From JAWLHU01 sp041690255 (GTDB taxonomy: Bacteria > Bacillota > Sulfobacillia > Symbiobacteriales > Symbiobacteriaceae): a DNA stretch of 64,000 nucleotides. Each line of letters opens with the position of its first letter. Within the stretch, counting starts at the first letter, position 1. The translations under genes and the position numbers were made by a program. The stretch is taken from positions 248,001 to 312,000 of the forward strand of contig JAWLHU010000008.1 of NCBI GenBank assembly GCA_041690255.1. Reading direction: 5' to 3'. This document shows positions 26,402 through 33,725 of this stretch, piece by piece. The notes beneath the pieces were generated by a model. The model saw nothing but the letters and a program-made list of their open reading frames with translations. It made no database searches and was not told the DNA's origin.

Positions 26402-28201
26402 CTAGGCGTAGCACTCCTCCAACTCGGCTACCAGGCGGCCAAAGAGGGCGACCGCCGAGCGGATCGGGTCGGGTGTGGACATGTCAAGGCCAGCCAGCTT
26501 ATAGAGCTCAAGCGGGTGCATGGTGGAGCCCGCCTTGAGCGTCGCAATCCAGCGGTCGACCACCGGCTGCCCCTCCTGCCGGATCGCCTCGCCCACGGCG
26601 CAGCCCGCCGAGAGGCCGGCGGCGTAGACCAGCGGGTAGAAGCCCATGTAGAAGTGCGGTACCATCGTCCAGGTCAGCTCCGCGCCCTCGTCGATCACCA
26701 CGGAGTCGCCGAAGAAGGCGCGCATCGCCTCACCCTGCTGGGTCATGACCACCTTGAGCGTGACCGGCTTGCCGGCCTCGGCCAGGGCGAAGAGGCGGCG
26801 CTCCAGCTCGGCCTCCAGCAGGTGGGTCACCATGTTGTGCATGAAGGTGCCAAGGAAGGCCTCGATCAGGTAGCGGCGCCGGCGGATCTCCTGGGTCCGC
26901 TCCAGTAGGTAGCCGCCGAGCAGGGCCTCATTCGCTGTGGATGGCGCTTCCAGAAAGAACCGTCCGATGTTGGTCAGACCGCTGTTCGTGAAGTTCTGGT
27001 TCTGGGCGGAGAGAAAGCGATGGCCGGAGTGGCCCAACTCGTGGGCCAGGGTGAAGACGTCGCGGGCCTTTTCCTGGAAGGTCATCATGACGACCGGATG
27101 CCAGCCGTAGAAACCGGAGTTGAAGGCGCCGTGCTGCTTCCCCTCGTTGTCGGCCCGGTCGACCCAACGCTCGCTGAAGGCCCTGTCCAGCATGGCCTGG
27201 TACTCGGGGCCGAGGACCGCCAGCCCCTCCTTGACCAGCCGGGTCGCCTCCTCCCAGGTCATGGAGGCATCGAAGGTGGGGTCGAGGGGGGCGGTCATGT
27301 CGTAGCGGCGCATCTCGCTGAGGCCGAGGACCCGCTGGCGGAGGCGCATGTAGCGCTGCACGTGGGGGGCCGCCTCGGTCAGGATCGTGTCGAGGACGTT
27401 GTTGTAGACGGTGACCGGCACCTGCTGCGAGTCGAGGGCGGCCTCCAGGGCGGAGGAGTAGCCGCGCAACTTGGCCATGGTGATCGCCTTGTTGATATAG
27501 CTGGAGAGCGCCGTGGCGAGGCCGGCCTTGTGCCGATCCAGCCCGGCGTTCAGCGATTCGTAGGCCCGGGCTCGGACGGCCCGGTCGGTAGAGCCGGCCA
27601 GGCGGCTGTAGCGGGCGATCGACATGCTGATCGGCTCGCCGTCGGTCCCCTCGACCGGCGGGAACTTCATGTCGGCGCTGGTAATGGAGGAGTAGATCGT
27701 GTGGGGCGCATCCAGCGCCTGGCCGAGGGCAGCCAGCGCCGCCTCGGTCTCGGGCGAGAGCATGTGAGCCCGGGTCCGGCGGAGGGTGGCGAGGTGGGTC
27801 TGGTACTCGACGAGGCCGGGTTCGGCGGTCAGGAGGGCATCCCAGGTGGCATCATCCATCGTCTGGATCTCGGAGGGGATGAAGCTGATTGCGGCATCCA
27901 CCTTGGCGTTCAGGGACCGGGCCTTGGCCGCCATGGCCTGGCAGTCGGGGGAGAGGCCGTCGACGGCCAGGTTGTTGGAGGCGTAGCGGGCGACCTTGAG
28001 GAGCCGCTCGCTCAGGGCGTCCCGCTCCTTGAGGCAGGCGAGCAGTTCGGTCCGGAGCTTCCCCTTGTAGCGGGTCATGGCCCGGGCTTCCGCCTCAACT
28101 CTGGCGAGATCAGCCTCCCAGTGGGCGGTGGTGGGGTAGAGGGGCGTGAGGTCCCAGGTCTGTTCAACGGGCACCTGGTTCCGGGTAAGGCGGCTGGACA
28201 T
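26402..28201 (-). CDS. pepF: Oligoendopeptidase F (M3B)
   Basis: 599 residues, the usual size. Zinc motif HELGHSGH (TLAHELGHSGHRF, ~residue 388) with the downstream Glu in FLEAPSTANEALLGG. N-terminal family features: VPVEQTWDLTPLYPT. The cytosolic metallopeptidase cleaves oligopeptides of roughly 7-17 residues. Start at 28201 with AGGGGGATCC upstream. Identification is secure. Confidence 0.95.
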   Translation of the reverse strand: MSSRLTRNQVPVEQTWDLTPLYPTTAHWEADLARVEAEARAMTRYKGKLRTELLACLKERDALSERLLKVARYASNNLAVDGLSPDCQAMAAKARSLNAKVDAAISFIPSEIQTMDDATWDALLTAEPGLVEYQTHLATLRRTRAHMLSPETEAALAALGQALDAPHTIYSSITSADMKFPPVEGTDGEPISMSIARYSRLAGSTDRAVRARAYESLNAGLDRHKAGLATALSSYINKAITMAKLRGYSSALEAALDSQQVPVTVYNNVLDTILTEAAPHVQRYMRLRQRVLGLSEMRRYDMTAPLDPTFDASMTWEEATRLVKEGLAVLGPEYQAMLDRAFSERWVDRADNEGKQHGAFNSGFYGWHPVVMMTFQEKARDVFTLAHELGHSGHRFLSAQNQNFTNSGLTNIGRFFLEAPSTANEALLGGYLLERTQEIRRRRYLIEAFLGTFMHNMVTHLLEAELERRLFALAEAGKPVTLKVVMTQQGEAMRAFFGDSVVIDEGAELTWTMVPHFYMGFYPLVYAAGLSAGCAVGEAIRQEGQPVVDRWIATLKAGSTMHPLELYKLAGLDMSTPDPIRSAVALFGRLVAELEECYA

Positions 28202-28311
28202 GCGGGATCCCCCTTGCGGTTGGTTTATGGCACTAACTATTTCGGGTGGGATGGGGTTGGTCCTGCATAGGCAGGTGTATTTTGCAGTTTGTTGAATCTA
28301 GCGAAACGGGG

Positions 28312-28862
28312 GTGTTGCTTGTGGGGGAGATGAAGCCGGGGGAGCGGGTATGGATGGCCATCGCCCCGGCAATCGGTATCATTTTGACCAGCCTCCTTTT
28401 CGACCGCCCGTGGTTGCAGAGTCTCGCGTTGACCGTGGCAACGAGCCTGGCGCTCTATGCCCTCTACCCCTGGATTGAACGGAGCCGATACCGCCGGGTA
28501 GGCCGCGCCGTCATTATTGGGGGGATCATGTTCCTCACTGCCTGGTGGGCACGGGGCGATATGCCATGGATTCGCGGGGTCCTGTGGTTCATCGTCGGTT
28601 TGTTTATCAGCGGCGATGATTCCAAGCTGGCCTTCGCCCGGCCCAGTGGCGGCGGACGCTACAGCCAGCCGGTCTGGTCGCCCGACGGGGATTCTCTCGC
28701 GGAGCGACGAGCCTGGACTGGCACCCCACGGGAAGGTTGATCGCCCACGCCACTCCCGATGGGCCGGGCGGGAACGATCTTCGGGTGGTCGAGCTGCGAT
28801 CGGACTGGGCGAAGCGGTACCGTCAAAAGGCGGCGCCTCGCCCGGAGATGGGTGAACGCTGA
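28312..28862 (+). pseudogene. Frameshifted membrane protein with PD40-like tail
   Basis: The first frame (starting GTG 28312 or ATG 28330) encodes about four membrane helices (VWMAIAPAIGIILTSLLF; IGGIMFLTAWWARGDMPW; VLWFIVGLFISGD) and then a propeller-like strand SQPVWSPDGDSLA. After ~28700 this frame turns into Arg-rich sequence and stops at 28740. The other forward frame continues the propeller pattern (LDWHPTGRLIAHATPDGPGG, NDLRVVELRSDWAKRY) to a stop at 28862. A single indel near 28700 would restore one ~180-residue protein, so it is either a frameshifted gene or an assembly error. Confidence 0.6.
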
Positions 28863-29165
28863 ACGGCGATCTCGCGCCATTTCTTAACGGCCCAATCCGC
28901 TTTCTCGTAAAGAAATGGTTCGAGCATCTTCCCGGGAGGGTCGGATCACCCGGTTCTGCCCATTCAGTTGGCAGAATACGGCCTCTGTTGGCCTGGCCGT
29001 GGGCGGTACCGGCCATCTCATTCCCTTTTTTATCGGCGGGGCCGGGATAGACCATAAAAAAATGGCATGAAGTCAGAAGGCGGGCCCGGTGGCTACATAG
29101 ACCATCGGGTTCGTCGCTCTTTTTGGCCGTATTGTGTACCTGCTGTGACTACATCGTTAGAAGTA
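28863..29165. other. Intergenic stretch without recognisable gene
   Basis: About 300 bp with no convincing ORF or ribosome site. It contains short A/T runs (29058-29064 AAAAAAA) and weak inverted repeats, but no known RNA motif that I can recognise. Confidence 0.5.
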
Positions 29166-29195
29166 TTGACCAATACCCTACCCCGTACAGATAAT
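29166..29195 (+). promoter_or_regulatory. Sigma-A-type promoter of the FTR-like gene
   Basis: TTGACC (29166-29171), 18-bp spacer, GATAAT (29190-29195), 22 bp before the start codon; GGGAGGAGG forms the ribosome site. Confidence 0.6.
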
Positions 29196-29217
29196 AAGGC
29201 GGGAGGAGGATTGAAGA

Positions 29218-29856
29218 ATGGGTAAGTTTAAGGCGAACCTTCGCATGTACGGGGACTTCTTCGCCGGATGGTGGAAGTACCGTGATCGGATCAAGAGGAA
29301 CCGGAACTGGGTGGAGAAGTACGCAGAGGCCAAGGGGCTGCGGGTGAATCCCCACAAGATGTTCTACACCAACCTGATGATCTGGATCGAGGAGAATCGG
29401 GACATGTACGGGCGGCAGCACTGCCCCTGCTTCGAGCCCTCCGGCGATCCCGCCCTGGACAAGAAGCTCCACTGCCCTTGCGCCTTCGTCATGGACGATA
29501 TCGCCACGAAGGGGACCTGCCACTGCACCCTCTTCGGCCGTGGCGACATGACCGATGAGGAGTTTGAGCAGGCGGAAGCCCGGCTCACACGGGAGTACCG
29601 ACCCAAGCTGAACCTGACGGGCAACCTGCTCGACACCAGGGGCCAGCCGAAGGATGAGCACCGCGGCCTGGACGTGCCGGACGCCGTGCACCAGGTGAAG
29701 CAGGGACTCAACGCGGTGAGCGGTGACCTGGAGGTCCTGGTCGACCGGCAGGCCTCGGTCCAAAACCTGAAGCTACTCGCCGACTACAAGGGGCTTGGGT
29801 TCCAGAGCACCGAAGTCGAGTCCGGCCTCTACAGGGCGAAGTTTGTCCGCAGATAG
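29218..29856 (+). CDS. Ferredoxin-thioredoxin reductase catalytic-subunit-like protein fused to a TusA-like domain
   Basis: 212 residues. Residues ~30-125 resemble the FTR beta chain, with the three cysteine motifs CPC-X14-CPC-X12-CHC; the plant and cyanobacterial enzyme has X16 and X8. These Cys residues bind a 4Fe-4S cluster and form the redox-active disulfide. The C-terminal ~80 residues fit a TusA/SirA-like fold (LDTRGQPKDE ... GDLEVLVDRQASVQNLKLLA ... GFQSTEVE), but the catalytic Cys of the CPxP motif is replaced (LDVPDAV). It may reduce a thioredoxin-like or sulfur-carrier partner; that is inference. Confidence 0.8.
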   Translation: MGKFKANLRMYGDFFAGWWKYRDRIKRNRNWVEKYAEAKGLRVNPHKMFYTNLMIWIEENRDMYGRQHCPCFEPSGDPALDKKLHCPCAFVMDDIATKGTCHCTLFGRGDMTDEEFEQAEARLTREYRPKLNLTGNLLDTRGQPKDEHRGLDVPDAVHQVKQGLNAVSGDLEVLVDRQASVQNLKLLADYKGLGFQSTEVESGLYRAKFVRR

Positions 29857-29860
29857 GAGA

Positions 29861-29897
29861 GAAGAGCCCGGTGGTCGTGCAGACCCCCGGGCTCTTC
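29861..29897. terminator. Bidirectional terminator
   Basis: GAAGAGCCCGG (29861-29871) pairs with CCGGGCTCTTC (29887-29897) across a 15-base loop. It lies directly after the FTR-like stop and just beyond the stop of the convergent minus-strand gene. Confidence 0.7.
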
Positions 29898-29900
29898 GCT

Positions 29901-30191
29901 TTACGTAGGCGTCGGGTAGCCCTCTTCCCCATCGAAATCGAGATTCCGGTCGGTCACCTCATACTCGGTGGTGATCCCCTGCTGGATCCGGGCGGCCTGG
30001 CTGAAGTGCCCCTGGTTGCCTCCGACCCGCTGCACCGCTTGTGCCTGCTCGTGTACGGCGCGCTCGCCGGCGGACATCTCCATGAGCTGCGCCTGGGTCT
30101 CTGAGGCGGCGCCCTCCACCGTAGGCCGCTCCTTTTTCAGGTCAGCCATGGCCTGGTAGTTCGGCTGGACCGGATTCTGCTCATTCGGCAT
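29901..30191 (-). CDS. Small hydrophilic protein of unknown function
   Basis: 96 residues from the ATG at 30191 (GGAAGGGGGCGATAGC upstream); a longer in-frame start exists at 30209 but lacks a ribosome site. The protein is rich in Gln, Glu and Ala (EQNPVQPNYQAMADLKKERP ... SAGERAVHEQAQAVQRVGGN ... GHFSQAARIQQGITTEYEV) and has no Cys or membrane segment. Its small size and Gln/Asn-rich character recall spore-associated small proteins, but I do not recognise the family. Confidence 0.55.
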   Translation of the reverse strand: MPNEQNPVQPNYQAMADLKKERPTVEGAASETQAQLMEMSAGERAVHEQAQAVQRVGGNQGHFSQAARIQQGITTEYEVTDRNLDFDGEEGYPTPT

Positions 30192-30308
30192 GCTATCGCC
30201 CCCTTCCACCCGCTAGTCTGCCCAACCTGTCACGATCCGGCGGAGTTCTTATCGACAATCTCTTCGTATATGTCAATCATCTTATATGTGACAGGTGGCG
30301 ATAGGGGA

Positions 30309-30724
30309 ATGGGAGAGAGCCTGCTGCAGATCTACCAGGAACCGCTCTTCTGGTACTTCCCGGTTGCGTCAGCCCTGATCGGCCTGCTGGCGTTCAGCAT
30401 CGTTGCGGCCCCGCTTACCTGGCTCGCCCACAGGCGCCCTGCCTGGGCGGAGAAGTATCGGATCCAGGAGCGGACGGGGCAGGGGGCACGGTGATCATCC
30501 CATCGGTAAAGTACTACCCTGTTGAATGGGGCGATCTTCTCGACCATCCTGACCCTCTCGTGAACCGGCTCTTCCCCTTCTACGAGGGAACCGCCTTCCA
30601 TGACTATCATCACGCAAAGTTTACCGGGAACTATGCCGCCTTCTCGGCGCTATGAGACCGGGTCTTCGGGACGCTCTCAGCCGGGTACCAGGAGTACCTG
30701 AACCGGCATCGGAAGGCCAGTTGA
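30309..30724 (+). pseudogene. Remnant of a fatty-acid hydroxylase / sterol desaturase-like gene
   Basis: The first frame (ATG 30309, stop 30494) encodes an N-terminal membrane segment (FWYFPVASALIGLLAFSIVA). A GTG at 30491 opens a second frame with VIIPSVKYYPVEWGDLLDH and the C-terminal histidine motif region AFHDYHHAKFTGNYAAFSAL. A TGA at 30652-30654 then stands where the family has Trp of WDRLFGT; translation would continue DRVFGTLSAGYQEYL to 30724. The central membrane and histidine motifs are missing. Frameshift, internal deletion and stop together mark a dead gene. Confidence 0.7.
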
Positions 30725-30740
30725 ACAACCTTGCCCTGCC

Positions 30741-30950
30741 AGCAGCCATCTTCCGCCTGCCTTCCACCTACCAGCGGCGAATACCAGACCCAGTAGCGGC
30801 CATCTTACATCTACCAGTAGCGCATGCCAAACCGACTAGCAACTGCCTTCCACCTACCAGCAGCTAATGAACACCCAGTAGCAGCTACCTTACGCCTGCT
30901 GGCAGCGGATGACACACCTGGTAGCGGCTATCCCAAGCTCAGTAGCAGCC
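30741..30950. repeat. Degenerate array with a ~21-bp period
   Basis: The core AGCRGC, usually preceded by CAGT or CC, recurs at 30741, 30773, 30795, 30819, 30838, 30859, 30880, 30904, 30923 and 30944. The intervals are 32, 22, 24, 19, 21, 21, 24, 19 and 21 bp. Stretches of TTCCACCTACC and ACCTTACGCCTGC lie between cores. It has the period and setting of the arrays at 3540 and 62343 but is more diverged. It lies between the dead hydroxylase gene and the 3' end of the acetyltransferase gene. Confidence 0.65.
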
Positions 30951-31001
30951 ATATAAGGGCGCCCCGGGGCCAATCTAGCCCCAGAGCGCCCCATCTTCCT
31001 G

Positions 31002-31865
31002 TCACCTTCCCAGTTCCCACAGGTTGAGATCCTCAAAGTCACCGCCAATGTGGGCGTGCCTGATCAGCCGGCCCCGGTACTTGTAGCCGAGCCGGTGAAG
31101 GACCAGGTTCATGCCGTGGGAGTGGGCGCGGGCCATCGAATAAACGCAGGCGATGTGCTGGTCAGCGAGTCGCTGCTGGACCGCATCCACCAGGGTGGCC
31201 ATCAGGCCCTCACCCCGGAAGTCGGGGAGGGTGGCGCAGTTGGTGATCTCCGCGTTCGCATCGGTCCGGTCGATCTCGGCGGCAGCGGCGCTGGCGATCT
31301 GCCCGTCGGCGGTGACGGCGAGCAGGAAGAGGCCCTCGCCCGATTCGATCAACTCCTGTACGTAGGCCGGGTCCGTCAGGGGCGAAGGGTAGGAGGCGAA
31401 GACCTCGTCGTAGAGGGCTGCCAGTTCCCCTGCCCGCTCGGGACCGGCCTCCACCAGGCTGTATCCATCAGGCAGGGGGGCGGGGCCAGCCTCGGCCTGC
31501 TCCAGCACCGACTGGAGCAGCGCCTGCTCCTTTTCCAGCCGGTCCCGCACCTGCCGCTCGGCCGCGAGGAAGTAGGACATGAAGTTGCCGGGCGCACCGT
31601 GGAAGTAGCGGTGGGCCGATGCCTCCAGGGCAAAGCCGCGGGTCAGAAACGCCTCCCAGTCCGAGCCGCGCGCAACCACCACCACCTTGCCGAAGCGTTC
31701 CTGGCGGGCGGTGTCGATCAGCAGTTCCGCCAGCGGGGCAATGGAGCCGTAGTACTCATAGGAGAGCAGGGTCAGGCGCTCGTTGCGCTGGTCGAGCCGG
31801 ATTCGGGCCCGGAACTCAGGCCGCTCCACGGTAAGCGTACGGGTCCGGCGTGCAGTTGTGGTCAT
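31002..31865 (-). CDS. ablB: Beta-lysine N6-acetyltransferase
   Basis: 287 residues from ATG 31865; a GTG at 31877 is possible but sits too close to AAGGAAGGGG. The protein matches the AblB/YodP family: RIRLDQRNERLTLLSY, RGFALEASAHRYFHGAPGNF, and a C-terminal GNAT domain (ITNCATLPDFRGEGLMATLV, YKYRGRLIRHAHIGGDFEDL). AblB acetylates beta-lysine made by lysine 2,3-aminomutase (AblA), giving the compatible solute N-epsilon-acetyl-beta-lysine. In most genomes ablA is adjacent; here it is not in the window. Confidence 0.85.
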   Translation of the reverse strand: MTTTARRTRTLTVERPEFRARIRLDQRNERLTLLSYEYYGSIAPLAELLIDTARQERFGKVVVVARGSDWEAFLTRGFALEASAHRYFHGAPGNFMSYFLAAERQVRDRLEKEQALLQSVLEQAEAGPAPLPDGYSLVEAGPERAGELAALYDEVFASYPSPLTDPAYVQELIESGEGLFLLAVTADGQIASAAAAEIDRTDANAEITNCATLPDFRGEGLMATLVDAVQQRLADQHIACVYSMARAHSHGMNLVLHRLGYKYRGRLIRHAHIGGDFEDLNLWELGR

Positions 31866-31945
31866 GTGAGCAAGCACCCCTTCCTTTCAGGGGTAGTCTG
31901 CCCAACAGAAAGCCCGATGGCCGCAGTGCCATCGGGCGCTCGAGA

Positions 31946-32584
31946 CTAGAGGGCGTCGATCCGCCGGCGCATAAGATCCTTCCAGACCTGTGCAATCGTC
32001 GGTGTGGAGGCGAGGAGCCACTCCATCGACTCCCGGTCCTGCCGCCCGTGGTGCAGGATCTGATTGGCCCGTAACACGGTGGCCGCCTCCGGATTCCGGT
32101 CCATCAGCGTGATCGAATCACCCGCCTGAAGGGCGCCCTCTTCCAGCACCCGCAGGTAGTAGCCGCTCATCCCGTTGGCCACGATGCGCTCGGTCACGCC
32201 GTCCCGGCCGAACTTGCGGTTGATCTTGTAACAGGGGACCCGGGGCTGGCAAACCTGGACCAGGGCGCCCCCCATCCGATAGATATCGCCGATGTGGACA
32301 TCCGCCTCGGTCAGCGGCCCATCAACCGTCAGGTTCTCCCCAAAGGCCGATGGAGGCAGGCTGATGCCGAGCTCCTTCTCCCAGAACGGATAGTTGGCAT
32401 AGGCATAAATACAGGCCGCCTTGTCAGGGCCGCCATGGTGCGCCAGATCGGCCTGCTCATCACCGGTCAGACCTAGCTTGGACAAATGGACCGGTCCATC
32501 GACCGGCTGCTTGTGAATGGCGGACTGCACTTCGGTACCGGCAAGCGGGACCGGGCGGCCCACGCTCAACGTGCGAATGATCAT
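31946..32584 (-). CDS. MOSC-domain protein (YiiM-like)
   Basis: 212 residues from ATG 32584 (GGAGGCCACCAG upstream). MOSC hallmarks: GLTGDEQADLAHHGGPDKAA and FGENLTVDGPLTEADVHIGD, with the likely sulfur-carrying Cys in VCQPRVPCYKI. YiiM-type proteins bind molybdenum cofactor and reduce N-hydroxylated compounds. Monocistronic on the minus strand. Confidence 0.9.
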   Translation of the reverse strand: MIIRTLSVGRPVPLAGTEVQSAIHKQPVDGPVHLSKLGLTGDEQADLAHHGGPDKAACIYAYANYPFWEKELGISLPPSAFGENLTVDGPLTEADVHIGDIYRMGGALVQVCQPRVPCYKINRKFGRDGVTERIVANGMSGYYLRVLEEGALQAGDSITLMDRNPEAATVLRANQILHHGRQDRESMEWLLASTPTIAQVWKDLMRRRIDAL

Positions 32585-32687
32585 CTGGTGGCCTCCTTTG
32601 GGCAAACCTCCCACTATTCTAGCACAGGTTGAAAGGGTTTGGCGTGGCATCATCCGAATTGGTGGACGTCAGGAGGCGATGGGGCGG

Positions 32688-33650
32688 ATGCAGGTGAAGG
32701 AACGGTTGGAGGGATACCTGGCGGGTCAGGGCACGGTGGATGGTTTCAAACCGCTCTCTCATGGCTGGGAGACCGAGGTCTACGGCTTCTACCAGGACGG
32801 CGCCCCCACCGTGCTGCGGCTCTACCAGGGCCAGAACGTGGCGGTCCGGGCGGAGACCGAGTTCCGCATGATGCGCCACCTGGGCCGGCTCGGCTACCCG
32901 GTGCCACGGGTCGATCGGTATGAGGCCGACCCCGCCATCTTCGGCGGTCCATTCCTGTTGATGGAGGGGATCGAGGGGCATCCCTTGGTCGATCACTTGC
33001 GGGAGAGTCGGATGGAGACGGTGGAGAAGCTCTGCCTGCTGATGGCCGACCTGCACCACCTGGACTGGCGGTCCTTCATAGGGCCGGACGCCGTCTGGCC
33101 GGACCTGGAGACCGCTCGGGGCACTTTTGCGAACCGGTTCTGGCTCGACCTGTGCCAGAGCCTTGATCTGAGTGGACCTGTGCAACCGCTCTTCGACTGG
33201 CTGGAGGAGCATGGCAAGTCCGTCTCGTTCCGTAACGCACCCGTACACAGCGACCTGCACTTTGAGAACGTCCTGGTCCGGGCAGATGGCTCACCGATGG
33301 TGATCGACTGGGGTTCCACCGGGATCGCTGACCCCCGCTGCGACCTCGCTTACGTCTACATGCTCATGACGACCCAGGGAGCCGCAGCCCTGGGGGAGGA
33401 GATCCGCTCAACCTATGAGGCGATGGCCGGCCCCCAAGCCGACTGGGACTACTTCGTTAGCTGGGCCCTGATCCGGCGGCTGGTCGTCATGCTGATCGTG
33501 CTGGTGCGCGGCTCCGCTGCCATCGGACTGCGGCCAGGGCTGGAGGGGCAGCTGCACCAGAACATCGGCTATCTCCAGCAGGTGGCCAGCCTGGTCTCCG
33601 AGCGGACCGGTGTGCGGCTGACCGAGGTCGATCTGCTCCCCCGTGGCTAG
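32688..33650 (+). CDS. Aminoglycoside-phosphotransferase-like kinase
   Basis: 320 residues from ATG 32688; AGGAGG at 32671-32676 fits this start better than the ATG at 32679, only 2 bp away. Kinase motifs: LSHGWETEVYGF (nucleotide loop), TVLRLYQG (Lys replaced by Arg), APVHSDLHFENVLV (catalytic loop with the usual D and N), MVIDWGSTG (metal-binding DxG-like). The family includes antibiotic, choline and sugar kinases; the substrate is not predictable. The Lys-to-Arg change in the ATP loop is common in the APH group. Confidence 0.8.
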   Translation: MQVKERLEGYLAGQGTVDGFKPLSHGWETEVYGFYQDGAPTVLRLYQGQNVAVRAETEFRMMRHLGRLGYPVPRVDRYEADPAIFGGPFLLMEGIEGHPLVDHLRESRMETVEKLCLLMADLHHLDWRSFIGPDAVWPDLETARGTFANRFWLDLCQSLDLSGPVQPLFDWLEEHGKSVSFRNAPVHSDLHFENVLVRADGSPMVIDWGSTGIADPRCDLAYVYMLMTTQGAAALGEEIRSTYEAMAGPQADWDYFVSWALIRRLVVMLIVLVRGSAAIGLRPGLEGQLHQNIGYLQQVASLVSERTGVRLTEVDLLPRG

Positions 33651-33655
33651 TCTCC

Positions 33656-33684
33656 TTGCGCCGAAGGGTTCTATCCGGTATAAT
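33656..33684 (+). promoter_or_regulatory. Sigma-A promoter of lysS
   Basis: TTGCGC (33656-33661), 17-bp spacer, TATAAT (33679-33684), 41 bp upstream of the lysS ATG. The leader is too short for a T-box. Confidence 0.75.
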
Positions 33685-33725
33685 CTCCCTGTTACAGACC
33701 CCGTTTTGCAGGAAGGAGAAGCAGC

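Noticed and set aside
33685..33725. T-box or lysine riboswitch before lysS
   Set aside because: The leader is about 40 bases and contains no T-box or L-box motif.
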